From Macrophomina tecta (lineage: Eukaryota > Ascomycota > Dothideomycetes > Botryosphaeriales > Botryosphaeriaceae): a DNA stretch of 64,000 bases. The position numbers and the translations under genes are program-made. The stretch spans positions 3,038,001 to 3,102,000 of the forward strand of contig JAKSGN010000038.1 of assembly GCA_024180945.1 (NCBI GenBank), in the 5' to 3' direction. The notes beneath the pieces are model-generated. The model did no database searches and was not told the DNA's origin. It saw only the letters and a program-made list of their open reading frames with translations. The stretch's first letter is position 1. Every line of letters starts with the position of its first letter. Positions 34,640 to 45,474 of the stretch are shown piece after piece.

Positions 34640-36654
34640 GGAAGGAAGGGGACTGTGGGCTAGAGATACCAATTTTCTTAGAGGTCGGGCTCTGGTTGTT
34701 CTGAATATGCATTTTTGTGGTCTTTGGGTTTTTGGAGTTTGGTAGACGCGTAATTTCTGGAAAGGAAAAGTTTTGTGAAGTGCTTGGTTGGTAGATACAG
34801 GAGGCTGAGCGTGGCATTGAGGTTAAGGGCTTCGCGCTGGCATGTTGGCGATCTCCATACCCTCAGCTGTCTCAACTGCGGATAATCTTCCCGCATTTTC
34901 ATTTATGCAGAGCCGAAGACGGAAGGACAGCAATAAATCAGCATTTCATCTTGCAGCATCCCTGAATGAGGAGGGTTGATGTCGTGGCAATGGGTGAACC
35001 ACACCCTCACTGGCCCCCTGTCGCCGGGCCCCACCGTGCCACCGTTACCGTTCCTATTCGTGTGACCTCAACTCACCTTGCCACACCTTCCTCTTTTACA
35101 TCTCCTGTACCCTCCCGCTGCTCCTGTACGCCGCCGCTTTTTTTTTACACCTACTGAAGGTCAGCCTCATCCCTCACATAGGCGCTCGTATGCGCTTTAG
35201 GCCTGCCGCAACACCAGCGAGACCGAGGCTAAGTCGCTGATGGCCGACCTTGATGGTGTTTCAGGCGGGTGCTGGTGCCTATTGTCTCAGCCAAGATCGA
35301 CATCCGCCGCAGGTAGTACGGACTATATTTGTCTTGCTCTTGCATACCTGCGGTGGTACGTTTCCACGACGTGCTCGAATAGCTCGGGTTTTATCACGAA
35401 GATTTCTTTCTTTCTTTCTTTTTTTTTTTTTTTTTTTTTTTGAGTCTGAAGATGCAGCTTCCGCGCGTGTTCGAGAGTTAGCAGTAAGCGTGTTGTTCTA
35501 TTTCCAGCCAGGTAGAGTGCACAAAGATTACTTAGAGATATTTAAGTCAGTTAACTGGTGCCAAGTCTATTCACACGAGGACTAGCTTGAGAGTTATCTG
35601 AGCCGCCATATGTGTAATGTTTGGTACGCTCAACGTCGTGACGTCCAGTAAGTTCTGGCAGCTCCAATCTCATGCTTTTCGTTAATTATTTAATGTCATA
35701 CCAGGCGCGCTGCTCTACTCAAAAAAAAAAAAAAAAAAATACTGATTTCATCTCCAATCGCGTTCAAAAGGCCTCCCAAGATGTCCGAGAACTCAGGATG
35801 TGCGGGTGCCACCCTGCAGCCATACCGAATTTCCACTGATAGCAACGACCCACAGATGCTACGATGCTTGCCACGTTTGCTGAGAATGAAAACGGTGATT
35901 TGAAGTTCACGAAAGTTGGCGATTGAGTTTGGGGAAAGACACAACACTCTTATGGGTGGAACTCATCTCAGACGCGAGACTACGGCGCTACACATCTCCC
36001 AGAAGATGGAATTTCTAAGAAAGGGCTTCTAAGCTTGTTGGTAGCAGCCTCTAATACACACAATCTTACTCTGATGACTGCGATATGTGATTACAGGTGC
36101 CTGGAGAGCGTTGGTAAGAGCTTATCCTTCTGGTAAATGTAGTAAGAATTAGCGTGACATATTGATTCTTTGAAAGCAGCGTAGATTGAGTTTACGAATA
36201 CGAGATTTTCTTTCGGGAACATGTAGTAGCCTTTTGCGTGATATTTGGTGTGGCAACCCTATCATGAGTAGCTTTAAAGTCACATATGGTTTTGGGACGC
36301 ACTGCGTTGTATCGGGGGATCACATACACTAAACGACTGGTTCCTACGCAAAAGGCAAGACAAACAGAGCAGAGTGAATTCGCCAGAAACTATCCTCCGA
36401 CGTACTATGAGGTGTCTTGCCCTTCACTCTCAGCTCCATCCAGCTCCATTTCATCCTGGTGTTGGAGGTTAGCGCTGATAGGCGACGATTTCGTTTTTGA
36501 ACACACAGTCCAAGGGTGTTCCTCCTATCCACTGGGTATCCTCAGCGGATCTCAGATTATTGGTCAAATTATAAGCCATGACGCTTTTTCCCTGTCCAGG
36601 GATGTCATAGCACCAGAAATACGATACCCGTTGCCAGTATTCCAGTCTCGCGCG
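34640..36654. other. AT-richer intergenic region
   Basis: About 2 kb with a TTTC repeat leading into a 23-nt T run (35419-35441) and an A run at 35721-35739. I see no gene. A 131-codon frame at 36286-36681 (+) runs into the HET relic but shows no family features itself. Confidence 0.6.
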
Positions 36655-37096
36655 CTCCATCTTCAAACGAGCCTGATTTGAGCGTTCGTCGATTGTACAA
36701 GAAATTGCTCTCGCTCGAGCAGCAATGGTCGATGCGGTAGCAACAAGATGCATTGGAGTAAGCTCTCCCGATTTTTTTAAGGAAGTCCTGGTTACGATGG
36801 AGGCCGAGAACCCAAAATTTCAAGGTGCCAAAACCGAGCTTCAACAGATTCAAAACCCCCGCTTAGTCCTATCTTCCACAACGCACTCAAAGGTGACCAG
36901 CCAATTGAGAGTCTGCCGGACCTTTTCCTGGCCTGTCAGCAACTGCGGGCCACGGACCCCCGCGATAAAGTGTTCGCAGTTATTGGCATAGCCAATGGGA
37001 TCTCACGGTTGAAGATAACTGATTACTACAAATGCACGGAGTTCGGTATTTCCCGGACTCTCGCTCTTCAGTTCCGGACAAGATTCCGATACTGAA
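36655..37096 (+). pseudogene. Second HET-domain relic (C-terminal half of the domain, frameshifted)
   Basis: In one frame SSIVQEIALARAAMV (from about 36685) matches the W-x-R-x-W-x-VQE-x-ALA block of HET proteins, and the frame continues to about 36850. In another frame, from about 36865 to a stop at 37096, HNALKGDQPIESLPDLFLAC then QQLRATDPRDKVFAVIGIAN matches the very characteristic R-x-x-x-ATDPRDKVFALLGLA block, followed by ITDYYKC in place of PDYSK. The two parts are adjacent and in the expected order but in different frames, and nothing upstream supplies the N-terminal HET motifs or a start. This is a broken copy from a large and recurrently duplicated fungal family. I do not reconstruct it. 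Confidence 0.75.
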
Positions 37097-38020
37097 ATGC
37101 TGATGGAGGAGGATAACCAGGGGCTCCGTTCAGTCAGAGTCTGAATAGTCCGATATTATCGGATTTTTTCCCTTTCCGACTTGATTTAGAAAATTGACAT
37201 GCAGTTGTTGGCCGTTACTCCAGAATTAATTACTCCCACTGGCAGGTTGCAGTAGCAGTAATGATGGAATGTCGTTCCGAATTGGTAATTGTAACGCACA
37301 TGGACGGCGAATCTTCTCTACCGCTGGCAAGTCCACCAACGAGCGAAGGCATCGAGTACGCCTTGGCCGCAGGAATTTTATGGAGCCCCGCGATCTGGGG
37401 CGTCCGCATGGTCAACGAATCTAGAAGCAAAAGTCGTTTGCGAAAGATCTTTGTTGCTTGGTGGTGGGAGTCGTTCACTTTTCTGTAGTGCACGATTGAT
37501 CCCGGCAAAAAAAAAAAAAAAAAAAAAAAAAAGGAAAGAAAAAACTCATGTCTGACCATCATCCTGCTGAGCCACTGTGGCAGATATTCAAACCCCCTAT
37601 TTCAACCAAATCAAGTGGTAAGTCAACGCTGAGAGAGGATATGGGACTCCTGGTACAGGAGCTGGGGGATGGAAACATGTATCCTCTATACTCTGACTCC
37701 AGCTTGCTTGCATTTTTGGAACTTGAACAGCTTTCTGGCTATATATTGTACTACCGTCGCCTCCTTGCTTAGCAGTTGACTGGACCTTTACGTAACTGTC
37801 CTGGTAGCTTTCTCTTCTCCTGCTGCAGGAAGAGCGCCGACATATTCATCCGTCTAGTTCCATTTCAAGCAGGGTGGCCAATAACGCAACATCAAACGAA
37901 TATCTCGGCCATTGGCAACCCTGATAGCCAGTGCAGTCCCTTCTCCTTCAAGGCACCCTTACTGCTCGAACAAATTTCCAATGGCCGCCGAAACCCGACA
38001 CAAGCATTTCCGCTGAGCAG
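37097..38020. other. Intergenic region with an A run
   Basis: This holds an A run of 26 at 37507-37532 and short frames without family features (37261-37488, 37548-37772). The PIF1 3' UTR should lie at the right end. Confidence 0.6.
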
Positions 38021-39934
38021 TCACGCAGGCGACGCCGCCACAAACTCCCTATAAAACGCCCGCACTTTTGGATGTACTGCCACCCTACTCGGATCGAAGT
38101 TCAGCACCTGCAATCCATCGACCCCTGTCGCCCGCGACAGCGCCACGTACGCCTGCCCGGTCTCGAACACGCTGGCCAGATCGACCCGCACGCGCTCCAG
38201 CGTCTGACCCTGCGACTTGTGGATGCTGAGCGCCCAGCCGAGTATGAGCGGGACTTGCGTGCGTACCGCCAGCTCCTCGACGGCCCAGCCGTCGTCGCTC
38301 CACGGGTCGGGCGCCCAGCGCTCGACCTTCCACTCCGCGGGCGCGCACAGCTCGGTGCGCGTGCCGCCCTGGGCGAGGGCGAAGCGCACGACGGGGTAGA
38401 GCGGCAGGTGCAGTTCCGGAGAGTGGGCTGCCGTAGTACTACTGGTGGGCGGCGATTGCTGCTCGTCGGCTTGTCTGTCGCCGTCGTCATCGTCCCACCG
38501 GTCGTGGAGGAAGGTGTGACGAGTCGCAAAGCCGACGACGCGGCCGACGGAGCCGTTCACGAGCGTGCTGTCGATGTTCTTGATCAGCATGACTTGGGCG
38601 CCTCGCTTGAGCTGGAGCACCGCGGGCGCCATGCAGTCCGCGAGCAGTTTCTTGCGGGTGGCGGCGTCTTCGATCATGCCGCGCTCTCGGGCCTCGTACG
38701 TGTGAAGGCTGCTCTTGATCTTGTGCAATCGCCTGGCATTCGCGGCGTCAGCTTCGCGGCGGAGAGGGAAGAGCGCGGTGGCTTCGGGCTCCTCCGTCCT
38801 GGCAGTTAAAGGTCTGCTCAGCCTCCTGAACATGCCGATGGTGGTCGGGGAAAGCGTGCCTTCTCTAATTTCGTTCAGCATGCTGGCAAATTCCGGATCC
38901 CTCTGTCTGTAGATCTGGGTCAAGCTGATCGTATGCTCTACCGCGGCCTTCCACGCTTTGGCCTCGAAGCAAAACCTCGGGCCGCCCTGATCGGAGCCCT
39001 GCAGCACAGGCGGTAACTGGAAGAAGTCGCCCGTGATTACGAGCTGGATTCCTCCGAACGGTTTGTCCACTCCCCGTACCGCACGCGCGATCACGTCCAG
39101 CTTGTCAAATAGCGTGGCGTCGACCATGGAGATCTCATCGATTATCAGGACTTTGATCAGCATCCAGCGCCGCAGCTTTAGTTTCGATTTAAAAATTTCC
39201 ATGATGAGTTTTGCAGTGGGCGCTTTGCCAATCCCAATGCCAGCAAAGCGATGGAGCGTCGTGCCGCCGATGTTGTATGCGGCCAGGCCAGTGGAGGCGG
39301 TAACAGCAATGCGCCAAGCGCTTTTGTCATCCTCGAGGTACTTTATCGTTAGGCCTTCGATGACCTTGTGCAGAAGGAAGGATTTTCCAGTGCCTGCAGG
39401 ACCGGTGAAGAAGACATTCTTCCTCCGGTTGAGTATCAGGTCGAGGATTACCCGCTGCTCGGCGTTGAGTCCATCTTGTGAGGAGAGAAATTTGCTTGTG
39501 CCTTTGTCTTTCTTGAAAGAGACCACGGATGCCTTGAGCCCCTTCTGTCGGGACTTCTTCTTGGCTAAACTGGGCGTAGTGGAGAGTTGCCGCAGAGACG
39601 AGCAGAAAGATTTATACGGCGTCCATTCGATTCTCGAGGAGCTTGCGTGCGATACTCTGGCAGAGCAGGATGCTAAATGGCTAGGTTTACTGGAAGTCCC
39701 TACGAATCCATGAGACTGTGCGGTGTTTGAGTAGCGTCGTGTCCCGTCGCGGTGATGGATTTGGGGTGATGACGTTAGACGAGGCAATGATAGGACAGGG
39801 AAACGTGTCCTGGGACGAGACGACAGGTCGTGGCTTTTTTTGCGTCGGGCAAAGATGCCATTGACAAGGCCTGAGGTCATTCTTGATGGAATTGAGAAGA
39901 ACATGGCGAAGGGGAGTGTAGGACGCGTCTGCAT
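38021..39934 (-). CDS. PIF1: PIF1-family DNA helicase, probably mitochondrial
   Basis: A single exon of 637 residues. Pif1 is a 5'-to-3' superfamily 1B helicase that maintains mitochondrial DNA and also acts at telomeres and G-quadruplexes. Motifs are clear: Walker A GPAGTGKS at 178-185, motif Ia TASTGLAAYNIGGTTLH, Walker B with IIDEISMVD at about 263-271, the PIF1 signature motif region, FGGIQLVITGDFFQLPPV, YRQRDPEF, and near the C-terminus LILGWALSIHKSQGQTLERV and AYVALSRATGVDGLQVLNFD. The first 120 residues are Arg/Ser-rich with few acids (MFFSIPSRMTSGLVNGIFARR), as expected of a mitochondrial targeting region. Starts at residue 11 or 19 are possible alternatives. The hydrolase gene upstream is on the same strand, 470 bp away, with no sign of shared function. 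Confidence 0.9.
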   Translation of the reverse strand: MQTRPTLPFAMFFSIPSRMTSGLVNGIFARRKKSHDLSSRPRTRFPVLSLPRLTSSPQIHHRDGTRRYSNTAQSHGFVGTSSKPSHLASCSARVSHASSSRIEWTPYKSFCSSLRQLSTTPSLAKKKSRQKGLKASVVSFKKDKGTSKFLSSQDGLNAEQRVILDLILNRRKNVFFTGPAGTGKSFLLHKVIEGLTIKYLEDDKSAWRIAVTASTGLAAYNIGGTTLHRFAGIGIGKAPTAKLIMEIFKSKLKLRRWMLIKVLIIDEISMVDATLFDKLDVIARAVRGVDKPFGGIQLVITGDFFQLPPVLQGSDQGGPRFCFEAKAWKAAVEHTISLTQIYRQRDPEFASMLNEIREGTLSPTTIGMFRRLSRPLTARTEEPEATALFPLRREADAANARRLHKIKSSLHTYEARERGMIEDAATRKKLLADCMAPAVLQLKRGAQVMLIKNIDSTLVNGSVGRVVGFATRHTFLHDRWDDDDGDRQADEQQSPPTSSTTAAHSPELHLPLYPVVRFALAQGGTRTELCAPAEWKVERWAPDPWSDDGWAVEELAVRTQVPLILGWALSIHKSQGQTLERVRVDLASVFETGQAYVALSRATGVDGLQVLNFDPSRVAVHPKVRAFYREFVAASPA

Positions 39935-40403
39935 CGTCGAGCTGCTCGGCAGTTACACGCGCGTGGAGTATCGTTGGGTGGGCTAGAAGTGGTTAGAGGG
40001 GAGTTTATCGGATTGGAGAGCGGAGGGGGACGAGACGGTGTATGCATAGCGATCGGTATCTATTCCACATTGCGGCGACATGAACGCGTGGCCGGCAAGT
40101 GACGCGAAGACGCGTTGATGCTATAACGTCACGTGCTCATGAGTGAACCTCCGTTGTTGTGACGCCCTCGATCGATTATCTGCTTCTCTTCTCACGAGTG
40201 GTCACAAGTTCGCTTTGATCCCTTAGGCATTTTGACCGGTCTACGTGCTGTTTCACTTCCATTCGCAAATAGACTTCTATTCATGATGCTTTGCATCGTC
40301 ATCGCCCGCCGCCTCTGCTTCAATTTCGTCGCAGAATCTGATGCCATTTGACTGCAGAGGCAATCGTGTGGGCTATTTTTCAAGCCGCGAAGCCAACCGG
40401 CCA
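39935..40403. other. Intergenic region upstream of PIF1
   Basis: This 469-bp spacer should hold the PIF1 promoter and the 3' UTR of the hydrolase gene. No gene is seen. Confidence 0.6.
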
Positions 40404-41900
40404 TCATACAGCGGTAGTCTCCTTACCCAGCAGCCAACCAAACCCTTCCACCACCTTTCCGACCGCCTTTCTCGAAGCATCCAACTGCGGAAAAAACGCC
40501 CAGAAAGCGTGCGGCAAGCCCGGATACACCGTCAGCTTCGTCTTCACGCCGGCCTCCTCCCTGAGCAGCCTCTCGTAGAGCAGCGCCTCATCTCTCTGCG
40601 TATCAAGACCTGCACGGCAGCATCAGCACTCCGCTTCCGAGCAAGCACCGCAGAAGCATGGCAGAAAACATACCGCAGACCTGAAAGAACACCGGCGGCA
40701 GCCCTGCTTGCCCGGTCGGCCAGATGAACGGGCTGAACAGCGGACTCGACCTGTCCGGCTTGTAGTGCGCTAGCAGCAGAGAGCCCGCAGATCAGCATAC
40801 ATACACGCTCATACACACAGCCCTCCTGACGTCCCTCCCTTGGAGAACCACTCACAGAGCAGCAAATCAATCGATGCCCGATCCAGCCCCGGCGCGTCCT
40901 TGTTTTGCTCCACGCTCAGATACTCGGCCTTGAACCTCTCGGGCACGACCTCCGGCGACAGCACGGCCGGGGCGGAGGCGGAAAGGCCCGTCACCGGCGG
41001 CGAGAGCTTCTCGTCGCGCGCGAGCAGCGTAATGACGGTGGCCATGTTGCCGCCGGCGGACTCGCCGTGGACGAGGAAGCCCTTGGACGGATTGGCGTGG
41101 AGGGAGGCGGCGTTGGCGGCGATCTTTTGCGGAGACGTGTCAGCGCGCTGCGGATGGAGTGAGGCTTTGGGAGAGAGGGGTAGGTTGGGGAGCGGACCCA
41201 TTTCAGCGCGTCCCACGAGTCCTCGACGGGGGTGGGGAAGGGGTGTTCGGGGGCGAGGCGGTAGGCGACGCTGACGGCGACGGCGTTGAAGTGCCTGACG
41301 GCGTTGACGCTGCGGTTTGCGGGGTGGTTAGCTCATCAGCCAGTCCATTGTGTCCCGAGAGAATATAGAAAATGCAAGGAAATATGAGTGAATGTGGGAA
41401 AGACAGGAGAAGGGAAAGCAAACGCACCAGTTAACCTCCTCGCTCTCGGGCACGCCCAAGCACCACCCGCCCCCATGGTAAGCCACGACCAGCGGGCTAT
41501 CGTCGCTTTTCACGGCCGGCTGGTACAGCAGCGCCTCGATGCTGCTGCCGTCCCGCACCGGGATCGATATCCGCGACTTGGTCACGCCGTCGAGGCTCTC
41601 GGGAACGTTGACGCCGGGCACGGGCACATGGTTCTTGGCGCCGCCGGCGCGGATGGCTGGGATCGGGACGTGGGCGGCGTCGCTAAGTTTGGGTAGCGGC
41701 CCGGCTTTGTCCAGGAACTGTGGTGGTGGGTTAGTGTTGATATGAGCGCATTTGGACGGGTGGGGTTGGGGTTTCGCTGGGTGTGTTGAGCGCGGGTGCG
41801 GGGGCTTGAGGGACCCGCCGGGAGGGTCTGCGCAGAGGAGGCGTACGGCTTTGAATTCGGGATCTGGCGTTGCCAGATCCATCCACTTCGAGGTAGCCAT
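40404..41900 (-). CDS. Alpha/beta hydrolase (hormone-sensitive-lipase-like esterase)
   Basis: Six exons on the minus strand: 41900-41847, 41717-41428, 41309-41198, 41123-40856, 40769-40674 and 40609-40404, giving 341 residues with all phases consistent. The fold's signatures are present: oxyanion motif HGGGW at about 99-103, nucleophile elbow GESAG with Ser174, an Asp in GLDTQRDE (Asp276) and a His in GLPHAFW (His307). [15 protein letters not shown], typical of the HSL/bacterial-esterase subgroup, lies between. No signal peptide is seen, so a cytosolic esterase or lactone/acyl hydrolase is likely; the substrate cannot be told. Intron donors are mostly GTRNGT, but the third is GTCCGC, which is unusual; it is chosen because the join [17 protein letters not shown] restores the family pattern. 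Similar genes occur in secondary metabolite clusters, but no cluster is seen here. Confidence 0.85.
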
Positions 41901-43161
41901 GGTTCGTCGGTTGATTGGCAGAGATTTCTGTCTTATGTTATTGCTCCGCTTTTGCAGGGCAGTGCGGGAATGTATGCCCTGGATCCTGGCGCGGAAAAGA
42001 TATTGAGGTGCGGTCAGATTAAAGTAGCGGAAACCTACAACTTTATACCCGAGCATCGTGGCGGAGTAAAAGAAGTAGATTGACATGTATGCGGGCTGAA
42101 TCAGCAGGTGTTGCACCTTTTAGCCCATCTAATGGTGGCCTGGCGGTGCGGGGCGGCAACAGGTCCGTCTCGGCCGAGAGCGTCCAACGGTAAACATTGC
42201 GCCTCCCACCCCCCACCGTCTTCGCTATTATTTCAATACCTCTGTCGTAAAGACGGTGCGAAATCCATCCGAGGGCTAGCTATTGAATCTGAATAGAATC
42301 TGTAAGAGTAGACCTGCGGTACCACGAATATCCATGAGGATACGTAGTACTCATATACCTTAAACTAACCTCAACACTTAGCAATGCGTTATCTCTATGA
42401 GCTTTCTGCGGCCTCCCCCTTCCGTTGCGATGCTATGAGCCCTTGAGAAGACATCCTGCTATGTTCGTAAATTGAATCATCAGTCCCCTTCCTCTTCCTG
42501 GAAACCCTTGATTGCGTGGATGGAGATCCCAGATGATGACGATGGCCGAGTGAAGCAGTCTAGCAGCCATTCTTGTACTCTTCCTAGGGTATCGTTAGAG
42601 GATGTTTGAGCCGGGAACTAGCACGTTCTTTCCACTATAATAGGTTGTGGGGTTTCATCTGATTGGGAAAAGTGTTAGGAAAGTGCATGCTAACTGAAAC
42701 TCATATGGAAGCACGGCGGGGTTCAATATTGCGTCAGGAAACGCGAAAGAGGAAGGTGAACGAAGCACAGCATACCGGGATAAACAAAGATTTGCATCTC
42801 AGCATAAGGGTTCTCAAAGCGCGAATTGTCCTCTCAGAATTAAGAAGCAGGATGGACATCCCGTGAGAAAACTTCTATGCTACAGCTGTGCCACATTTTC
42901 TTCCCCGTGATGGTGAGAATTCTGGACTATATATCGTTCACCCGTTAGACAGGCGCGTTGGATCAGGGGTTTGGGGAGGAAGAAGGTGGGGAGGCACGGA
43001 CTCGGAGCGAGGTTGATAGTAATGAAGGAACATAGCCTCAACAGGTGTACGGTGGAGATGAGACGGACTGATAATATCGCGCCCATTAGCTTTTCGCCTA
43101 TGAGCAGTTAACATAACCGCAGTCGCGACCTGCCTGCCCCGCCCTAGGCAACCATCCCACC
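41901..43161. other. Intergenic region, no gene seen
   Basis: About 1.26 kb between the hydrolase start and the stop of the next minus-strand gene. The sequence is AT-richer. Short frames (42663-42866 and 42880-43086) show no family features. Confidence 0.6.
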
Positions 43162-45100
43162 TCAGTCCCTCATTTGCACATCCACTACCACATCCATCTC
43201 ATCCGAATCCCCATCTCCCGCATCCGACGGCACAGACGTAAGATCCGACATGGAGCTCTCCCTCGCGACCGAGTCCAACGCCAACAAATCCTGCCTTGGC
43301 GGCCGCTGAGCTTGTGGAACACCTGCATCGTCCTCCACCCACTGAACGAGCAGCAACAGAAACTGCTCACTTTCCTGGAACACCTTCTCTGCAACAATCT
43401 CATCGGCGCGCAGGCCGCCGCCACCAGTTTTGTTCTTCCCCCGCGCCTTCTTCCGCCTGGCGCGGATACCTTTGAGAACTGCGTCAACGAAGGCTTTGCT
43501 CCATTTCAAAGTGGGCAGGTTGATTTGCAGAACGTGTTGTAGCAATACGCTGACCTTGGCGTTGTCTGAGAAGCCGTGGGTGTTTGCGGCAAAGGGTAGG
43601 AAGTGCTCCATCCATTCATCCTGGGAAGGCGGCGTCATGTCATAGGTTGGCGGCGAAGTGGGGAGGAGCGGGAGGAGTGTGTTCGCAGCTAGCACACATA
43701 ATGCAGATGACGGTAGAAGAGAAGTGCGGACGAGCGTGGTGAATATGGGAGCTGGTAAAGGGCGTAGGTGCTCGGTGTAGGAGTCGAATAGCTGTTCTCG
43801 GGACGTGATGTGACCAGGGAGCTTCTCTGTAACTGTAGCAAGAAAGGCTAGTATTCTTTGCCGCATTCTGACAGAGTCCATGCCACCAAGACGATCGACA
43901 GGTGACGCGCTGTCCTCGTCGGTGTCATCCTCAGATGCCGAGCCAAGCGACACGATGGATGATCTTCTGGCATTAGCATTTCTGCTGCTTCTCCGAGTGG
44001 GCTGGCCTGGCGTGGGGTTCGGGTCGCCATCGTCAAGATCCTCTTCCTCATCTGGATCAAAGCCGAGATCACCAAGGTCACCTTTCTCCAAGTCAATCTC
44101 TCTGATCGGCTTGATATCTGCTTCTTTCTTCCTTTCCTTCAGCTCGTTCACAAAAACCTCCTTGAATTCGTTCGATGCGTGAGAAGTGCCATCAGCCAGG
44201 ATAGCACGGAGTATTTTTCGTCTGGCCGAGAGCGAGCCTGCATTTGCGCCAATGAGATACTGCACGATGATGCTTTGGAGCAGTATGTCGTCTCCTGCTG
44301 CATCGTCATGTTCAAGCTCCTCATCCCTTAACCGGATCCGTTCGTTCCAGTCGTCTTCCATGACTTCGAGCATGAGCTCCAGCCACATCTTCCAGCGCTC
44401 CCATCTGGACTTGTATCTGACAGAGCAATTAAAAGCCCAGCCCAAAACATTCCAGAAATCATCGGCATTGTTCCATAAGCTGTTCTTGTTTGCCATCGCA
44501 GACTTGATCGGCCGCTCTTCCTCAGCCTTGCCAGCGCCCGAAGGCGAGCCCAGCATACCGCGCTTCCTTCCACCGCGACCCCGAGCTGAGCGGAAGGCAA
44601 AGACATTGGCGAAGCGGGCATTGACAGGCCCGATGGTACGGTTGACGTCGCGCAAGTATCTAGCAGCAGCGTTGGCGGCGTGAAGTTTCTCTGGGGTGGA
44701 CGCTCGCGTTGTAACAGCGGGATGAACGATTAATGTGGCGGAGACCTCGAACAGCTGAGGTGGCGGGATTTGCGCTGGCAGAGGGCTGGAGGGGCTGGAG
44801 AGGGCGCCAGATCTGAGGAGGCTGGTAAGGAGACTGAAAGCTTGGAGGTCTGCATCGCATCAGTCTGGAGATGTCGTACTGGAGCCTAGAGGCACACACA
44901 CATTGCCCTGACTCCAGGTACACGCTGCAGTGATGAGCGAGCTCGTAAGGCAGCTGGCCGGCTTGCCTGTATCGGGGCGGCGGGGCATTGGTCACAGAGG
45001 CAGACGAGCTCCGAGAGGGCTGCGTAGTAGAAGGAGGGGTGAGGAACGCTGCTTCTCCTTCGCGAGCGGTCGCGAAGGAGGCGGGCGATTCGGCGGCCAT
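43162..45100 (-). CDS. Uncharacterised 628-aa protein with acidic/serine-rich middle
   Basis: Exons on the minus strand are 45100-44902 and 44849-43162, giving 628 residues; the join CSVYLESGQ to YLQAFSLLTSLLRSGAL makes one continuous helix-like segment. I do not recognise the family. The N-terminal 50 residues are disordered; about 50-120 look helical (LPYELAHHCSVYLESGQYLQ, QLFEVSATLIVHP). Then comes a strongly Trp-rich stretch at about 185-230 (SLWNNADDFWNVLGWAFNCS, WERWKMWLELMLEVMEDDW). The middle has acidic and Ser/Arg-rich low complexity (DPDEEEDLDDGD, RRSSRNANARR). The C-terminal third is helical with SEQFLLLLVQWVEDDAG, ending in an acidic tail (SDEMDVVVDVQMRD). The Arg/Lys patches (GRGGRKRG, RARRKKARGK) suggest a nuclear protein. 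It diverges from the molybdate transporter gene, 374 bp between starts. Confidence 0.75.
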
Positions 45101-45474
45101 GATGCGGCGGTTTGATGGGAGGAGATGGGGAGACGCGTCTGCGGGCGGCAGCGAGACGCGTCTCCACGTGGGGACGCCCGGGCCAAGCCGGGAGGCGCTG
45201 TGCATGCGGCCCGTCGGCCGATGCCGGCGCGGCGGGCGCGTCATCGCAGCTGGCCGGCTGACTGCCCACTTCTGACACCTGACGCGCCTCACGCCTCGCG
45301 CCCACCAACCCCGCGGAGATTCGCCCTCCACGTCCTCTGCAACGACATGCTGCCCTCTCTGTCTCGCTTCGTCGCCCAGCCTTCCCCTCTTGCTCCCTGA
45401 CGCCTTGCTCTCTGCTCTCAGCCGAGCCCTCACGGCTCCCCTCGTCGAGCGCATCTCAAAATCCTCGGTCAGCC
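45101..45474. promoter_or_regulatory. Divergent promoter between an unknown gene and MOT1-like gene
   Basis: These 374 bp separate the start codons of the minus-strand unknown gene (45100) and the plus-strand transporter (45475) and must contain both promoters and leaders. It is GC-rich; no TATA box seen. Confidence 0.55.

Noticed and set aside
40192..40407. Short minus-strand frame at the end of the hydrolase gene
   Set aside because: It overlaps the last codons and 3' flank of the hydrolase in another frame and has no independent support.
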